A stretch of DNA of 64,000 nt, taken from positions 3,782,001-3,846,000 of the forward strand of contig OX596338.1 of assembly GCA_951394405.1 (NCBI GenBank). Reading direction: 5' to 3'. The translations under genes were made by a program, and so were the position numbers. Origin of the DNA: Coprinellus micaceus. Lineage: Eukaryota > Basidiomycota > Agaricomycetes > Agaricales > Psathyrellaceae. The notes beneath the pieces were generated by a model. It saw only the letters and a program-made list of their open reading frames with translations. It did not search any database and had not been told where the DNA came from. Of this stretch, positions 1-9,287 are shown one piece after another; the stretch's first letter is position 1; every line of letters begins with the position of its first letter.

Positions 1-2074
1 TCCCATTGCAGTGGCAGGAACAGAGAGTCGGAATGCGAGTACGACAATGACAAGAAAAAGAGCAGGCTTCAGGCGCTCAAAGACCGCGAAGAGCTCCTTC
101 GGCACCAAGTTAATATCCTCGAAATGGCGTATCGGGGCAACATCCCATCGTCTTCGTCTTCGTCCTCGTCTATCTACGCCACCCCATTCTCCGATGGGTC
201 GGAGATCATGAGCACCCCTTCAGGGTCCTCAACTAGCTCTCTGCCATATTTCACTCCACCCCCGGAGTACCCTATCATGGGCGCTTACAGCTCCCAGAGG
301 GTCTCTCCACCACTCCTCCAACAATCCATCGGGCCGGCGTTCTCTTACCAAAACCTACCCAACGAACTATTGATCACCCTGTACGCATCCAACTTTCATT
401 TCATCTTCATCGTATGGTCCTCGATGTTCTTCGCACCTCGTGAACGCATTCGCGCGTGCCGTACGTGGCTGACATCTTATGTTCCAGACTCCAGTGCTTC
501 CTATCACACCAAAACCAATGCTGCTTCTTTACGTATACAGATCCCCGCCATCGATTCTCCTCGAACTCATTAAACCCACCTCACCCCGCCCTCCTGGGGT
601 CGATATACCTCCTCGGATGCTACTTCCTAGGCCCAACTTCGCCCCACGCATCCCTCACAGGCCCGCTCCTCAAGAACGCAGTGCGCGACGTCCTCCAGGC
701 GGTCGGTTCCCCCCGCCCGCCCGTCGACGTCGTCCAAGCCTGTTGCTTGATCGGACAGTATTGCTATTTCACCGGGGACAAAGTGCAGGGGTATCGCCAT
801 GCGTTTGCGGCTGCGCGTATGGCTACAACCTTAGGTCTGCATCAGCTCAAGAGGGAGCAAGATGTGTGGGCGGTGGGGAGTGAAGTGTTTGAGGGGGGAG
901 GGGGTAGCCCATTCGTGGATGAGAGGGTGAACGAGATTGCGGTGTTTTGGCAGGTCTTTACGGTGGATAGGATGTGGAGTGCGGCGTATGGGTTGGTTGC
1001 TGCGCTACCTGACGAGAGTTCGCCGTCAAGGAGGATTACGACGCCGTTCCCTGCGATTAGTGGTTGGGTGAATGTGAGTGTCGTGCTGAACTCGCAAGTA
1101 CTTTGGTCTGATATTCATCGCCGACCTTCATAGTACGACGAGTGCACGTCGATTCTCTACCCGCCTGGCAAAACAGCCTCGTTCGTGGACCTGCTGGTAT
1201 CCACCGACATGCACTTCCCAGCCGCCCCCACCCCAAGTATGCTCAAGTCGATGGCTGTAGCCCTCTTCGATCGAACATCCCGTGTACGATGTACGTCTGA
1301 TTCCTCACTACCCAATCTTGACCAAAACCAACGATTATGCATCCATGCTCGCTTCCCTCATTTCCAGCCTCCCAATTCAACGACGGCACCGACTTTCTTA
1401 ATCACCAGTCCGCGAGCACCATGCTCCACCGCCTACGCTCGATCGTACCCCCCTTCGCTGGGAGGCCAGCGTGGGCGGCGAGCCCTCCCTTCCTCGACAT
1501 GGACCTGTTCGCGATACATACGATCCTGCATGTGTGCACGATGCAAATTTGTCCTTCGCGGAGGAGTGGATCTGGAGACGCATTCGGGCAGTCCGCGTTG
1601 GGTGGGCTGCTGGCGATGATGGATCAGTTAGACGAGGCAGATTATACGTTCTTAGACCCTGTTGTCGCGGTATGTCCAACTCTATACTATGCTTTGGGGT
1701 ACTTATATCCATTGATATTGATGTCCGCTTGTCACTAGATATGCTGGAGCAAAGCTGCGAACAACCTCCTACGCAACCTCCGCACGTTCGACGCGCCGCT
1801 TACGGCGTTGACAAGCGTCCGACAAATTCGAGACTTCGTCGAGCGGTTGCAGCATGGCGTGAAGCAGATATCCTTATACCACCCTCTCGCAGGTACGTGC
1901 TGTTTACTATCGTATCTTTGGGTCTTCGTGGCTTACTTGGAAATCTTAGGCGAATTGGAACGAACGTTGCGGAAAGAGATTCAAGTCGAATTTGGATTTG
2001 ACTTGGCCCCGGTGGCCGCACCCATGCCTGCATCTTACTCATACCTGTTTGATACGGCCAGCTTACCCTTATAA
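1..2074 (+). CDS. Zn2Cys6 fungal transcription factor, 3' part (5' end outside window)
   Basis: Frame 1 opens just after a TTGCAG splice acceptor with the tail of a zinc cluster (RNRESECEY, the last Cys ligand), then a basic stretch and a short coiled coil (KSRLQALKDREELLRHQ), the usual Zn2Cys6 order. After a Ser/Pro-rich linker comes a fungal-specific transcription factor middle domain: HPALLGSIYLLGCYFL, then DVVQACCLIGQYCYF, then AAARMATTLGLHQL near 470-870. Coding continues over several short introns (about 1075-1137, 1671-1740 and 1892-1950) and ends with MPASYSYLFDTASLPL before the stop at 2074. Exon edges between 430 and 530 and near 1290-1330 are uncertain. It should be a nuclear DNA-binding regulator; target genes cannot be inferred. 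Confidence 0.8.
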
Positions 2075-2128
2075 GTAGAACAAATGACTGTAATGGACAT
2101 TGAGGGAACCGTAACGAAGGTCGATCAC

Positions 2129-2137
2129 AAGCGCCCA
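2129..2137. promoter_or_regulatory. AAGCGCCC motif upstream of the triple-repeat gene
   Basis: CAAGCGCCCA lies about 120 nt before the ATG at 2253, in the 178-nt gap after the transcription factor gene. It is one of the recurrent AAGCGCCC/GGGCGCTT sites described in the findings. A function is inferred only from recurrence and position. Confidence 0.4.
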
Positions 2138-2252
2138 GGGCGTGATGTGAACTGATGCGAATGCCTAAACGCGACCCCGGGACGCCTGCCTCGCTCCATT
2201 TCTCTCTTCAACCACCACCATCCCTCGCTCGAACTCCTCCCCGCCTAACAGG

Positions 2253-4502
2253 ATGTCGCCGACGTTCAGCTCTACGAACGGGTTCATCCTCCTTCTAACA
2301 CTGTCTGGCAAACCCTCATCTTATATCCAATCTTATCGAATCCCTCTGGTCCACGCGATCTCGAAGAAATACAGGGTGGTCAACGCCTACACCTCGCGGG
2401 ACGCTTTGACTCATCTCTCGACGTTTGGGCTTGCCGGTGTCATTGTCGCAGATGGGGGAATCGCCAAAGGGGGTGCGGGCGCTCAAGTCCTGTCGAAACT
2501 TGTCCAGTATGTCGGTTCTGGTGGTATCGTTGTCGTGGGGCTGGCCTTCAGCACCTTCGTGACCGAGAACGAGTTCAGGGCCTTCTTCAGGGCCTTTGAC
2601 CTCACATGGAAGCGTGGGTCGTATCACCGACAGGACTTCTACTTGAACATCCCAAACGCTATTGGCGGAAACCATCTTCTCGACGCCTCCTACAACATGA
2701 AAGCTCTTCAAGTGGAGGGGATCACCGAGAGCATGGCTATCTACCAGTCGACTGGGCCATGCGACTCTCCTGCGCAGTCAAGCACTGCGCCTGTCCGTCC
2801 CGGTCGATCTCAGTCCAACCAAGCTCCCATTGTGGTTACCTCTGTCGGCACAGGACGACTAGGTTATATTGGGGATGTCAACTACGAGAAAGAGTCTATG
2901 AATGTGTATCTGGCGATGTTGAACATCCTAGGTACAGCTACCTGCATCGATACGAGCGCCCCAGATCATCCGGAGCAGCCTATGACCGTGTCCTTCGCCG
3001 ATTCGTTCCCCCACTTTACCCGCCCAGCCCGCTTGGCTCCGGGTTCCAGGACTACTGCGACAGCGTCGGCCGGCCTTTCTCGCGGTCCCCACTCTCGACA
3101 TAGCACCCGGCCCGTGCCTGTACCACGACCAGAGGACCTCACTATAGTGGTCGTCGCGTTGGATTTTCAAACCACGGTGGTAGAGGACTACAAACACCAA
3201 CTAAATGCCCTTGGATCCAAGCTCAAGGTCGTGGTGGTGTCGAGGGGTTCCGATATACTGCAAAGCTTGGCTTCGGAAACAACTGTCGGTGTATACCTCG
3301 CGGATGGGGGCATCTTAAGGTGGGAGAGCACGGCACTCTATCCGATCCTAGTCGAATTCGCTAGGACCGGTGGTAAAGTCGTGTGTGGGGGCAGGTTCCC
3401 GGCTACTCTGACCCCGAGGACTGCCACCACTTTTTTCAAAGCCTTTGGACTGAGCTGGGCCGTTGGCGGCACTCATATTGGGCACAACGAACTATGTCCC
3501 GGGTCCGAGCTGGCGGGGAGGAACCCCGCTCTTCTCCCCAAGAGATTCAAGATGAAATCCCGGAACATCACGGATATTACAATTCACCCCGCCGTCTATG
3601 TGCCGCTGGTTCCTCACGACTTGCTAGGAAGCGAAGACGAGGAGCCACTCGATGCCCCTATCCTTCAGGTCACGATTGGAAAGGGAAGTCTTGGCTACAT
3701 CGGAGACCTGCAGGGGGAACCGGAGACTACGACGGTCTTGTTGGCGATGTTTGATCTCTTGCGTCCTGGGGCGGTCGTCACGCCTCTTCCGAAACGCCAG
3801 TCGAAGAAATTTGCGATCTTGGTCAGTCCACCTAATCTTTCCCCTCTCGAAGTGGAGTGCGAGCACGGCTACCTCATCGAGAAGGTGGAGGAGAAGGTTG
3901 AACTGGTTCGTGGGCTCTCTGCGGAAAGAGTCGCTGATTTGATAGGTTCTCCCGACCTTACCGCTGTGATCGTCTCCTCCGGGTGTATCACCGAGCCGTC
4001 TCCTGCGATGGCCTACTTGAACTCCAAGCTCGTCGACTTCACCTCCTTGGAATCTGGAGGGACCCTTGTTTTCTCAGAGTCCTTTGCTCGGGATGTCGGC
4101 CTCCAAGCATCCCGCGATTTCTTTTTAAACAATTGGGGCCTGGATTGGACGGCGGGTATTCGGAAACGCGTCGAGAAGGAAGTCAGCCTCAACCAAACGA
4201 ACGGGCTAGTTAATGGTAGGAGGAAGAAGTGGTTACCGATGGCACCTCAGTGGGAGGGTGCCCTGACCCTTACGTCCACTAGGTCGGACGATATGGTTTA
4301 TGTGCCCACGACTCGGCGGGAAGGGGAAGGTACCCCGGGCTTTGGACAGTTTGATGGGGAGAGGGGAATGTACTACGAAGGGCCTGTGTTGTATGCGGCT
4401 GTTGGGGAGGGTGGTAAGGGTAAAGTGGGCTTTGTGGGTGGGCGGAAGGATGAAGAAGAGACTGCGAAGGTGGTGGTTACCATGATCGTCAGCGGGTTCT
4501 AG
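2253..4502 (+). CDS. Protein with three glutamine-amidotransferase-like repeats
   Basis: Single-exon gene, 749 aa, no signal peptide. The protein is one domain of about 220-250 residues repeated three times. Each repeat has a beta strand ending in an acidic or Gly turn (VADGG near 66, LADGG near 351, VSSGC near 575), a strand such as GGIVVVGLAFS, GGKVVCGGRF or GGTLVFSESF, an FF..F.L.W block (FFRAFDLTWKRG, FFKAFGLSWAVG, FFLNNWGLDWTAG), and an end strand (GYIGD at 204-208 and near 481, GKVGFVGG near 725). The fold is that of class I glutamine amidotransferase-like proteins. I see no clear nucleophile Cys in a GxCxG elbow, so enzymatic activity is doubtful. Such triplicated proteins occur in basidiomycetes; a function is not known to me. 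Pieces of the third repeat recur at 6.2-6.5 and 8.4-8.9 kb. Confidence 0.7.
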   Translation: MSPTFSSTNGFILLLTLSGKPSSYIQSYRIPLVHAISKKYRVVNAYTSRDALTHLSTFGLAGVIVADGGIAKGGAGAQVLSKLVQYVGSGGIVVVGLAFSTFVTENEFRAFFRAFDLTWKRGSYHRQDFYLNIPNAIGGNHLLDASYNMKALQVEGITESMAIYQSTGPCDSPAQSSTAPVRPGRSQSNQAPIVVTSVGTGRLGYIGDVNYEKESMNVYLAMLNILGTATCIDTSAPDHPEQPMTVSFADSFPHFTRPARLAPGSRTTATASAGLSRGPHSRHSTRPVPVPRPEDLTIVVVALDFQTTVVEDYKHQLNALGSKLKVVVVSRGSDILQSLASETTVGVYLADGGILRWESTALYPILVEFARTGGKVVCGGRFPATLTPRTATTFFKAFGLSWAVGGTHIGHNELCPGSELAGRNPALLPKRFKMKSRNITDITIHPAVYVPLVPHDLLGSEDEEPLDAPILQVTIGKGSLGYIGDLQGEPETTTVLLAMFDLLRPGAVVTPLPKRQSKKFAILVSPPNLSPLEVECEHGYLIEKVEEKVELVRGLSAERVADLIGSPDLTAVIVSSGCITEPSPAMAYLNSKLVDFTSLESGGTLVFSESFARDVGLQASRDFFLNNWGLDWTAGIRKRVEKEVSLNQTNGLVNGRRKKWLPMAPQWEGALTLTSTRSDDMVYVPTTRREGEGTPGFGQFDGERGMYYEGPVLYAAVGEGGKGKVGFVGGRKDEEETAKVVVTMIVSGF

Positions 4503-4752
4503 CGTCAGGGGGATGCGCAATCTCGTTTCACCTTGCCACTTTTCACGCCATCCTGTTCTGTTTCTCGAGCAGCCATACGTGCACTCGAACCACCTCCGAT
4601 GTTCAATTATTATTATATTATTACGCCCTGGAATTTAGCCTTTTCGGGATCAAGCTTCAAGGCGCTTCTAACGAAGGAAAAGCGGAGCTGGTTGCCAGTG
4701 CCATTCTAGCTCAGCCGCAGCTTGGGTTCGGCCTGGAAGTTCGAATCGCAGG

Positions 4753-4758
4753 TATAAA
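4753..4758 (+). promoter_or_regulatory. TATA box of deaminase gene A
   Basis: GGTATAAAG lies about 190 nt before the ATG, followed by a leader carrying a probable intron (donor GGTAAGG near 4842, acceptor before the ATG). The same GGTATAAAG and leader-intron arrangement precedes gene B at 7092. GGCGCTTCTAA at 4661 is a variant of the recurrent GGGCGCTT motif. Confidence 0.5.
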
Positions 4759-4943
4759 GTTACCAACGCACTTCCGCCTCACTTGATTCCCAACCCCGCC
4801 CCTTTATCGAAGTGAATCCTCGATACAGTCGAGAGCCGAAGGTAAGGGGCGTCCTCTTGCTTTCTATCCCCGGCCATGAGCGCTTGAGCAGTAACGCCAA
4901 CCCAGATCCATTGAACCATCAAAAACAGTTTTTTGCTGCAAAA

Positions 4944-5936
4944 ATGAACGAAACCCACTTCGCTGATCTCCTCGAAACCCAATGTAGCCCAGGCTCTAGG
5001 ATCCTCCAGAGCAGTAAGCAGCATTGGATCGGAGCAGTGGGGCAGTCATCGGCCCAGCTATCACGAGCTGAGCCCATGACTTCCCCAGAGATCCCCTACA
5101 GTACCTACCATATAAACACTCCCACCATTCAACTTACGTTCCAAGCCCCCACCTCCATCCCACTTCAAATTAATCCGTGGGTGGCCCCTCCCCTCTCGCG
5201 GTGGTTCCCCAATGCCGCCGCACCACCGCCGGGCCTTCCACACGGGGCGTTGAGCGACATGATCTGGGCGAGCACTCACCTTCCCCCCAATTTTCCACTG
5301 CACGAGGACTCGGCTCATGCAGAACTCTTTCCCCTTTTAATCGCTCGCCACAGCTGCTCTCTTCCACCAGCAACCTTCACGAACCCACTTCAGATCCTCC
5401 AAATGCTCCGCAAACACATCTCATTGCTACATTCCGGAAAGGCGAAAAAGACCCCGACGATGTTCTCATACGCCCACGCCATTCACTACGATTCCATGCC
5501 CAATCCGCAAGCTACCTCAAGTCCCAAAGCCCCGATCGTCATCACGCGATTCGGCGTTTCCGCCCCTCGACGAAGTCAGCTTGGCCGTGGGTCCCGGGGT
5601 ATATCAGATAGCCTTGCCGCGGCTGTACGCGCTTACCGTATTGGCAGGGGATGGGGAGACTCTCACTATGACCCCGACGCAGATATGCCGCCCCCGCTCA
5701 GGACGAGCTGGCCGCACGGACAGTGTGCCGAAATGCAAGCCATCCCGCCAGTGGTGGAATGGTGCGAGTATCTGGGGTTGACGGACGTCGTTATTTATTC
5801 CCTTTCCGTGCACACTTCAGGGAAAAAATCGGCTGCAATGTGTCGTAGCTGTCGTGCGTATGTCTCTACTCGTGTGTTGAAAAGGCATCCCTCATGGAAG
5901 GTGGTTGATGTACATTCCGGAACATTCTGCGACTAA
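4944..5936 (+). CDS. Deaminase-fold protein A (YwqJ-like zinc deaminase)
   Basis: 330 aa, one coding exon. The ATG at 4944 is chosen rather than the in-frame ATG at 4812 because genes B and C begin at the equivalent place and the upstream part aligns with their leader introns. The N-terminal 170 residues are Pro-rich with conserved blocks (PPNFPLHEDSAHAELFPLL, TMFSYAH, ITRFGVSAPRR). The C-terminal 70 residues carry a cytidine-deaminase-type zinc site: CAE at 261-263 (Cys ligand, catalytic Glu) and CRSC at 300-303, with the strand VVIYSLSVH between. This order matches the deaminase superfamily, closest in my view to YwqJ-like members, which are known as bacterial toxins and as fungal genes. 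No signal peptide or membrane segment. The substrate (free nucleotide, RNA or DNA) cannot be told from sequence. Confidence 0.65.
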   Translation: MNETHFADLLETQCSPGSRILQSSKQHWIGAVGQSSAQLSRAEPMTSPEIPYSTYHINTPTIQLTFQAPTSIPLQINPWVAPPLSRWFPNAAAPPPGLPHGALSDMIWASTHLPPNFPLHEDSAHAELFPLLIARHSCSLPPATFTNPLQILQMLRKHISLLHSGKAKKTPTMFSYAHAIHYDSMPNPQATSSPKAPIVITRFGVSAPRRSQLGRGSRGISDSLAAAVRAYRIGRGWGDSHYDPDADMPPPLRTSWPHGQCAEMQAIPPVVEWCEYLGLTDVVIYSLSVHTSGKKSAAMCRSCRAYVSTRVLKRHPSWKVVDVHSGTFCD

Positions 5937-6169
5937 ATCGCATGCAGTACATGCTCTTACATGCTTCGAACAATGTGATGCGTCGATGAGTTTTCTAATG
6001 GCATAAAGCGTAAGAGGAGAATCCTAATCGGTATGAGACCTTCGCAACGGCTCGACTCCCAGCCCTGTAGGGCGGACGGAAATTAGGCGCCCACGCAATG
6101 TAAGCCAAATTCGGCAGCCCAGAAGTAGCCGGGTGATTGCCAGCGTACTTTAAGTCCAAGCCTATTGGC

Positions 6170-6530
6170 TTCACCTCCAGGGTCGGCGGGGCCTCGTTTT
6201 CTTGGGGTCCTTCGCTTAGGACGTAGCCCTTCAGGCATCCCGCGGGTTCTTCTTACGCAATCGGGGTCTTGACCAGCGGAGGCTTATGGGTATTCGCAAG
6301 AGCACCAAGAAGGACGTCCCTCTCAAAGATCTCGATGTGGGGGTGCGCGAACCCTTATGTGGACTAATAGGCCGGGGGTGTAGTCTATATGTTCACAGGA
6401 TGGGAAGGGGATACCTTTCCGAGCTTTGCACTATTCGACGGAGAGAGGGAGGCCCTTCGAAGGCCCGTGTTGTATCTGGGTGTTGGAGAGGGGAAGGATG
6501 AAGTTAAATTTGTGAACATCCATGGCGAAA
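6170..6530 (+). pseudogene. Decayed 3' part of the triple-repeat gene, copy 1
   Basis: Between deaminases A and B the + strand keeps pieces of the last repeat of the 2253 gene: a GGGCCTCG..CTTGGGGTCC stretch equal to GGTLVF, then GCGGGTTCTTCTTACGCAAT (the FFL.N block), then a tail near 6420-6500 like FDGERG...VVSGCWRGEG. Stops and frameshifts break it throughout. A TAGG microsatellite (about five units) lies near 6563-6580. The rest up to 6990 shows nothing I recognise. Confidence 0.6.
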
Positions 6531-6991
6531 AGCCATTCTTCTTAGCCTAGGCAAAGTGCTGGGTAGGTAGGTAGGTAGGACGGCACTTGGTCCCAATCAG
6601 GAACGGCCGCTTTCCACACTAAACAGCACAGGTGCCATTCTGTGGAACGTCACGTCAGATTTGCTGGGTCGAAACGCACGAGGTGAATCTTTCAGCCTCG
6701 TCTGAGTGACGCGGAGGGGACAATCCAACCAGAGGAGAACAGTGAACAGTCAATTCATCAAGTAGTTCATTTCAGGTATCCTACGTAGTTGCTAGTGGTA
6801 GGTCGAAGCCAGGAAACATTTGTAATACATCATATGCATACTTTCCAAAAGTAGGGGCGAGGTCAGGGTCATCGAGGAAGAAGTGAATACAACGAACGGG
6901 GTTTCGAAGGCATCGTTCAATTGAAAAGGGGCGGTAGATCTCCGCTACGCGATTGAAGAACGTCGCCTGGGGGTTCCTTACCATATAGGGC

Positions 6992-7011
6992 CGAACCGCA
7001 GTTGCGGTTCG
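6992..7011. promoter_or_regulatory. Perfect 9-bp palindrome upstream of deaminase B
   Basis: CGAACCGCA, a 2-nt spacer, then TGCGGTTCG: a perfect inverted repeat, 200 nt before the gene B ATG and about 80 nt before its TATA box. The aligned stretch in front of gene C (9071-9110) has CCGAATGTTGC...GTTGGAAGC, where the symmetry is lost, so the palindrome is specific to copy B. Confidence 0.45.
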
Positions 7012-7212
7012 AAGCGCGGTGATACGTGAGGGTATCGACTCACTTCTGACTCACTTTGACTCCAACCACGTCTTTTCGTCCTGCGCAACGGTATAAAGAG
7101 TCGAGAGTTGAAGCTTTGGAGGTGAGGGTTCCCCCTTCCTCAGTCTCTGACGGCTAACAGCATCTAGTCCTCGGATCCAACTCAAACCAGTCGCAACAAA
7201 TCGTTTCCTTCC

Positions 7213-8229
7213 GTGAAAATGAACGGATATCTCACCGTCGATCCCCTCGAGTCCCAATTCAGCCCAGGCTCTAGGGTCTTTCCCCAGAGCGATAAGCCGC
7301 ATTGGGTTGGAGCAGCGGGGCAGTCATTGGTTCAGCTACCGCGAGCTGGCCCTTTGACTTCTCCAGGGACCCCCTACTACACCTACCACGGAAATACCCC
7401 CAATTATCAGCTTGCGTTCCAAGCGCCCACTTCTATTTCTCAACAAACCGTTCCATGGGTGCCTCATTCTGTTCCACACGGGTTTCCCGGATTTCCCCAC
7501 TCAGCACCATCATTACCAGTCTTGTCGCCTCCGGGTCCGAATTGGAACGCTTTGGCCTGGATGAATCTCCAAACCCTCCTTCCACCCAGTTTCCCTCCTC
7601 ACGAGGATTCCATTCACGCGGAATTATTCCCCCTACTGATTGCACACTACAGTTCCCTTCCAGCATCAATCTTCATGGACCCATGGCAGCTGCTGAACAT
7701 GCTCCGCCAACGCTCGCTTCAACTGCACTCCGCGGATCTCGAAGAGATGCCCACCATGTTCTCGTATGCTCACGTCGTTCACCATGGTCTCATGCCCGAC
7801 TCGCAGGTTACCTCGACTCCCGCCACCCCTGTTGTCGTTACACGCTTCGGCGTCTCTGCCCCTCGACGAACTCACCTTTACCGTGGATCGGGTATACCCG
7901 ATGGCCTTGCTGCCATCATTCGTGCTTACCGCATTCGCAAGGCATGGGGCCACCCTGGTGTCGATCCTGACGCAGATATACCACCACCGCGCACGACGAG
8001 CTGGTCCCATGGACACTGTGCCGAAATGCAAGCCATACCTCCCGTCGTGGAATGGTGCGAATACCTTGGGTTAGAGAATATCTATATTTACTCCCTTTCC
8101 GTGCACAAGTCAGGGACTCAGCTAGCTGCAATGTGTAGTAATTGTCGTGCGTATGTCTCCACCCGTGTATTGAAAAGGCATCCATCGTGGAAGGTGGTCG
8201 ATGTACATTCCGGAACGTTCTGCAAATAA
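7213..8229 (+). CDS. Deaminase-fold protein B (YwqJ-like zinc deaminase)
   Basis: 338 aa, close paralogue of A and C. The start is fixed by the shared GAAAATGAACG context. Zinc-site motifs are intact: CAE at 269-271, CSNC at 308-311, and the C-terminal block KRHPSWKVVDVHSG is identical to that of A. It has a TATA box (7092-7097) and a probable leader intron (GGTGAGGG near 7121 to CTAACAG or CATCTAG). Residues 80-110 differ most from A and C (WVPHSVPHGFPGFPHS), a Pro/His-rich loop. No targeting signal. The likely role is the same as A; redundancy or divergent specificity cannot be separated by eye. Confidence 0.65.
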   Translation: MKMNGYLTVDPLESQFSPGSRVFPQSDKPHWVGAAGQSLVQLPRAGPLTSPGTPYYTYHGNTPNYQLAFQAPTSISQQTVPWVPHSVPHGFPGFPHSAPSLPVLSPPGPNWNALAWMNLQTLLPPSFPPHEDSIHAELFPLLIAHYSSLPASIFMDPWQLLNMLRQRSLQLHSADLEEMPTMFSYAHVVHHGLMPDSQVTSTPATPVVVTRFGVSAPRRTHLYRGSGIPDGLAAIIRAYRIRKAWGHPGVDPDADIPPPRTTSWSHGHCAEMQAIPPVVEWCEYLGLENIYIYSLSVHKSGTQLAAMCSNCRAYVSTRVLKRHPSWKVVDVHSGTFCK

Positions 8230-8311
8230 ACCATGTAAATTACGTGCTTCGAAAAATGTAATGTGTTTCATAAGTTTTCTACTGGGATATAGTCAAGCAC
8301 AAGAGGAATAG

Positions 8312-8860
8312 GGCGGGCGGAAATTAGGCGCCCATGAAAGTACTATTAAATAGCCGAAGTCTGCAACTTGGAATTGGCCGGATGGTCACCAGCGGATTGA
8401 CCCACCCTTACTTGAGGTCCAAGTTTGTGGACTCCTCTAAGGTCGGCGGGACCCTTGTCTTCCCGGGGTCCCTCGCTCAGGGCGTCGCCCTTCGGGCATC
8501 TTGCGAGCTCTTCTTACGCAATCCAAGTTGGGGCCTTGACTGGACGATCACGGTGGAGTGCCCCGGAGGAGCCACTCGCTGAGGGAGGCTCCTCGAGATG
8601 CAGCGGCTGTGGATAGACCTGACTATCTACGTACATCGGAACCAGCCTAATATAGTCCGCAACACGCGCACAGCGCGTGTTGACCTCGTGTCTAGCCTCG
8701 TGTATCCACGCAATGAGTAGTGCCCGAAGGCACTACTCCAAGCCCGCGGTGTGTATGCAGCTGCTAAAGAGGACGGGAAGCGTAAGGTGGGATTGTGGGC
8801 GGAGGGAAGAAGGGGAGACTGCGAAGGTGGTAGTTACTATGATCGTTAGTGGGTTCTAGC
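8312..8860 (+). pseudogene. 3' element plus decayed end of the triple-repeat gene, copy 2
   Basis: After the conserved GGGCGGAAATTAGGCGCCC element (about 8316-8334) the + strand shows GGTLVFPGSLAQGVALRAS and a WGLDWT block (8440-8560), matching the third repeat of the 2253 gene. Later KRTGSVRWDCGRR runs into TAKVVVTMIVSGF and the stop at 8857-8859, which is identical to the C-terminus of the intact gene. The piece between 8570 and 8760 is scrambled and no start exists. It is a truncated, disrupted copy carried with the deaminase duplication. Confidence 0.7.
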
Positions 8861-9287
8861 GTTTAGACGATGCATTTCTGTTCCGCCCTCGTTCCACAGT
8901 TCTGACTTTTCTGTCGCCCTAGGCTTTGCCCTTGTTTTGGTGACCATATGTATATCGAGGCTAGAGCGCTTCAATGTCACTCAAATATTCAACGTCCTGA
9001 ATATGACAAGTATCGGGCTAGACTCGCTCGGGGGCCCGCGTGCTGCTCACGAGGATGCTGGGAGTTCCTTACCATATCAGGTCCGAATGTTGCTGGGGTT
9101 GGAAGCGCAGCGATAAGGTTATCGACCCACTTCTAACTCAGTTCACCCCCAACCACAGGCTCCCGTCAAGCAGAAACGTATACACATCTGAGGGTCGAAG
9201 GTAAAACTTGCCCCTTTGCTCATCTTCTCGTCGCTAACCACAACAGCCAGCGAACCATCAGCTAACGGGAGGATTTCTGTTGCGAGA

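Noticed and set aside
4812..4943. In-frame upstream ATG extending deaminase A by 44 residues
   Set aside because: The stretch aligns with leader introns of genes B and C, whose first Met corresponds to 4944.
7003..7013. GGTTCGAAGC resembling a tRNA B-box
   Set aside because: No cloverleaf can be drawn around it; it is one arm of the palindrome.
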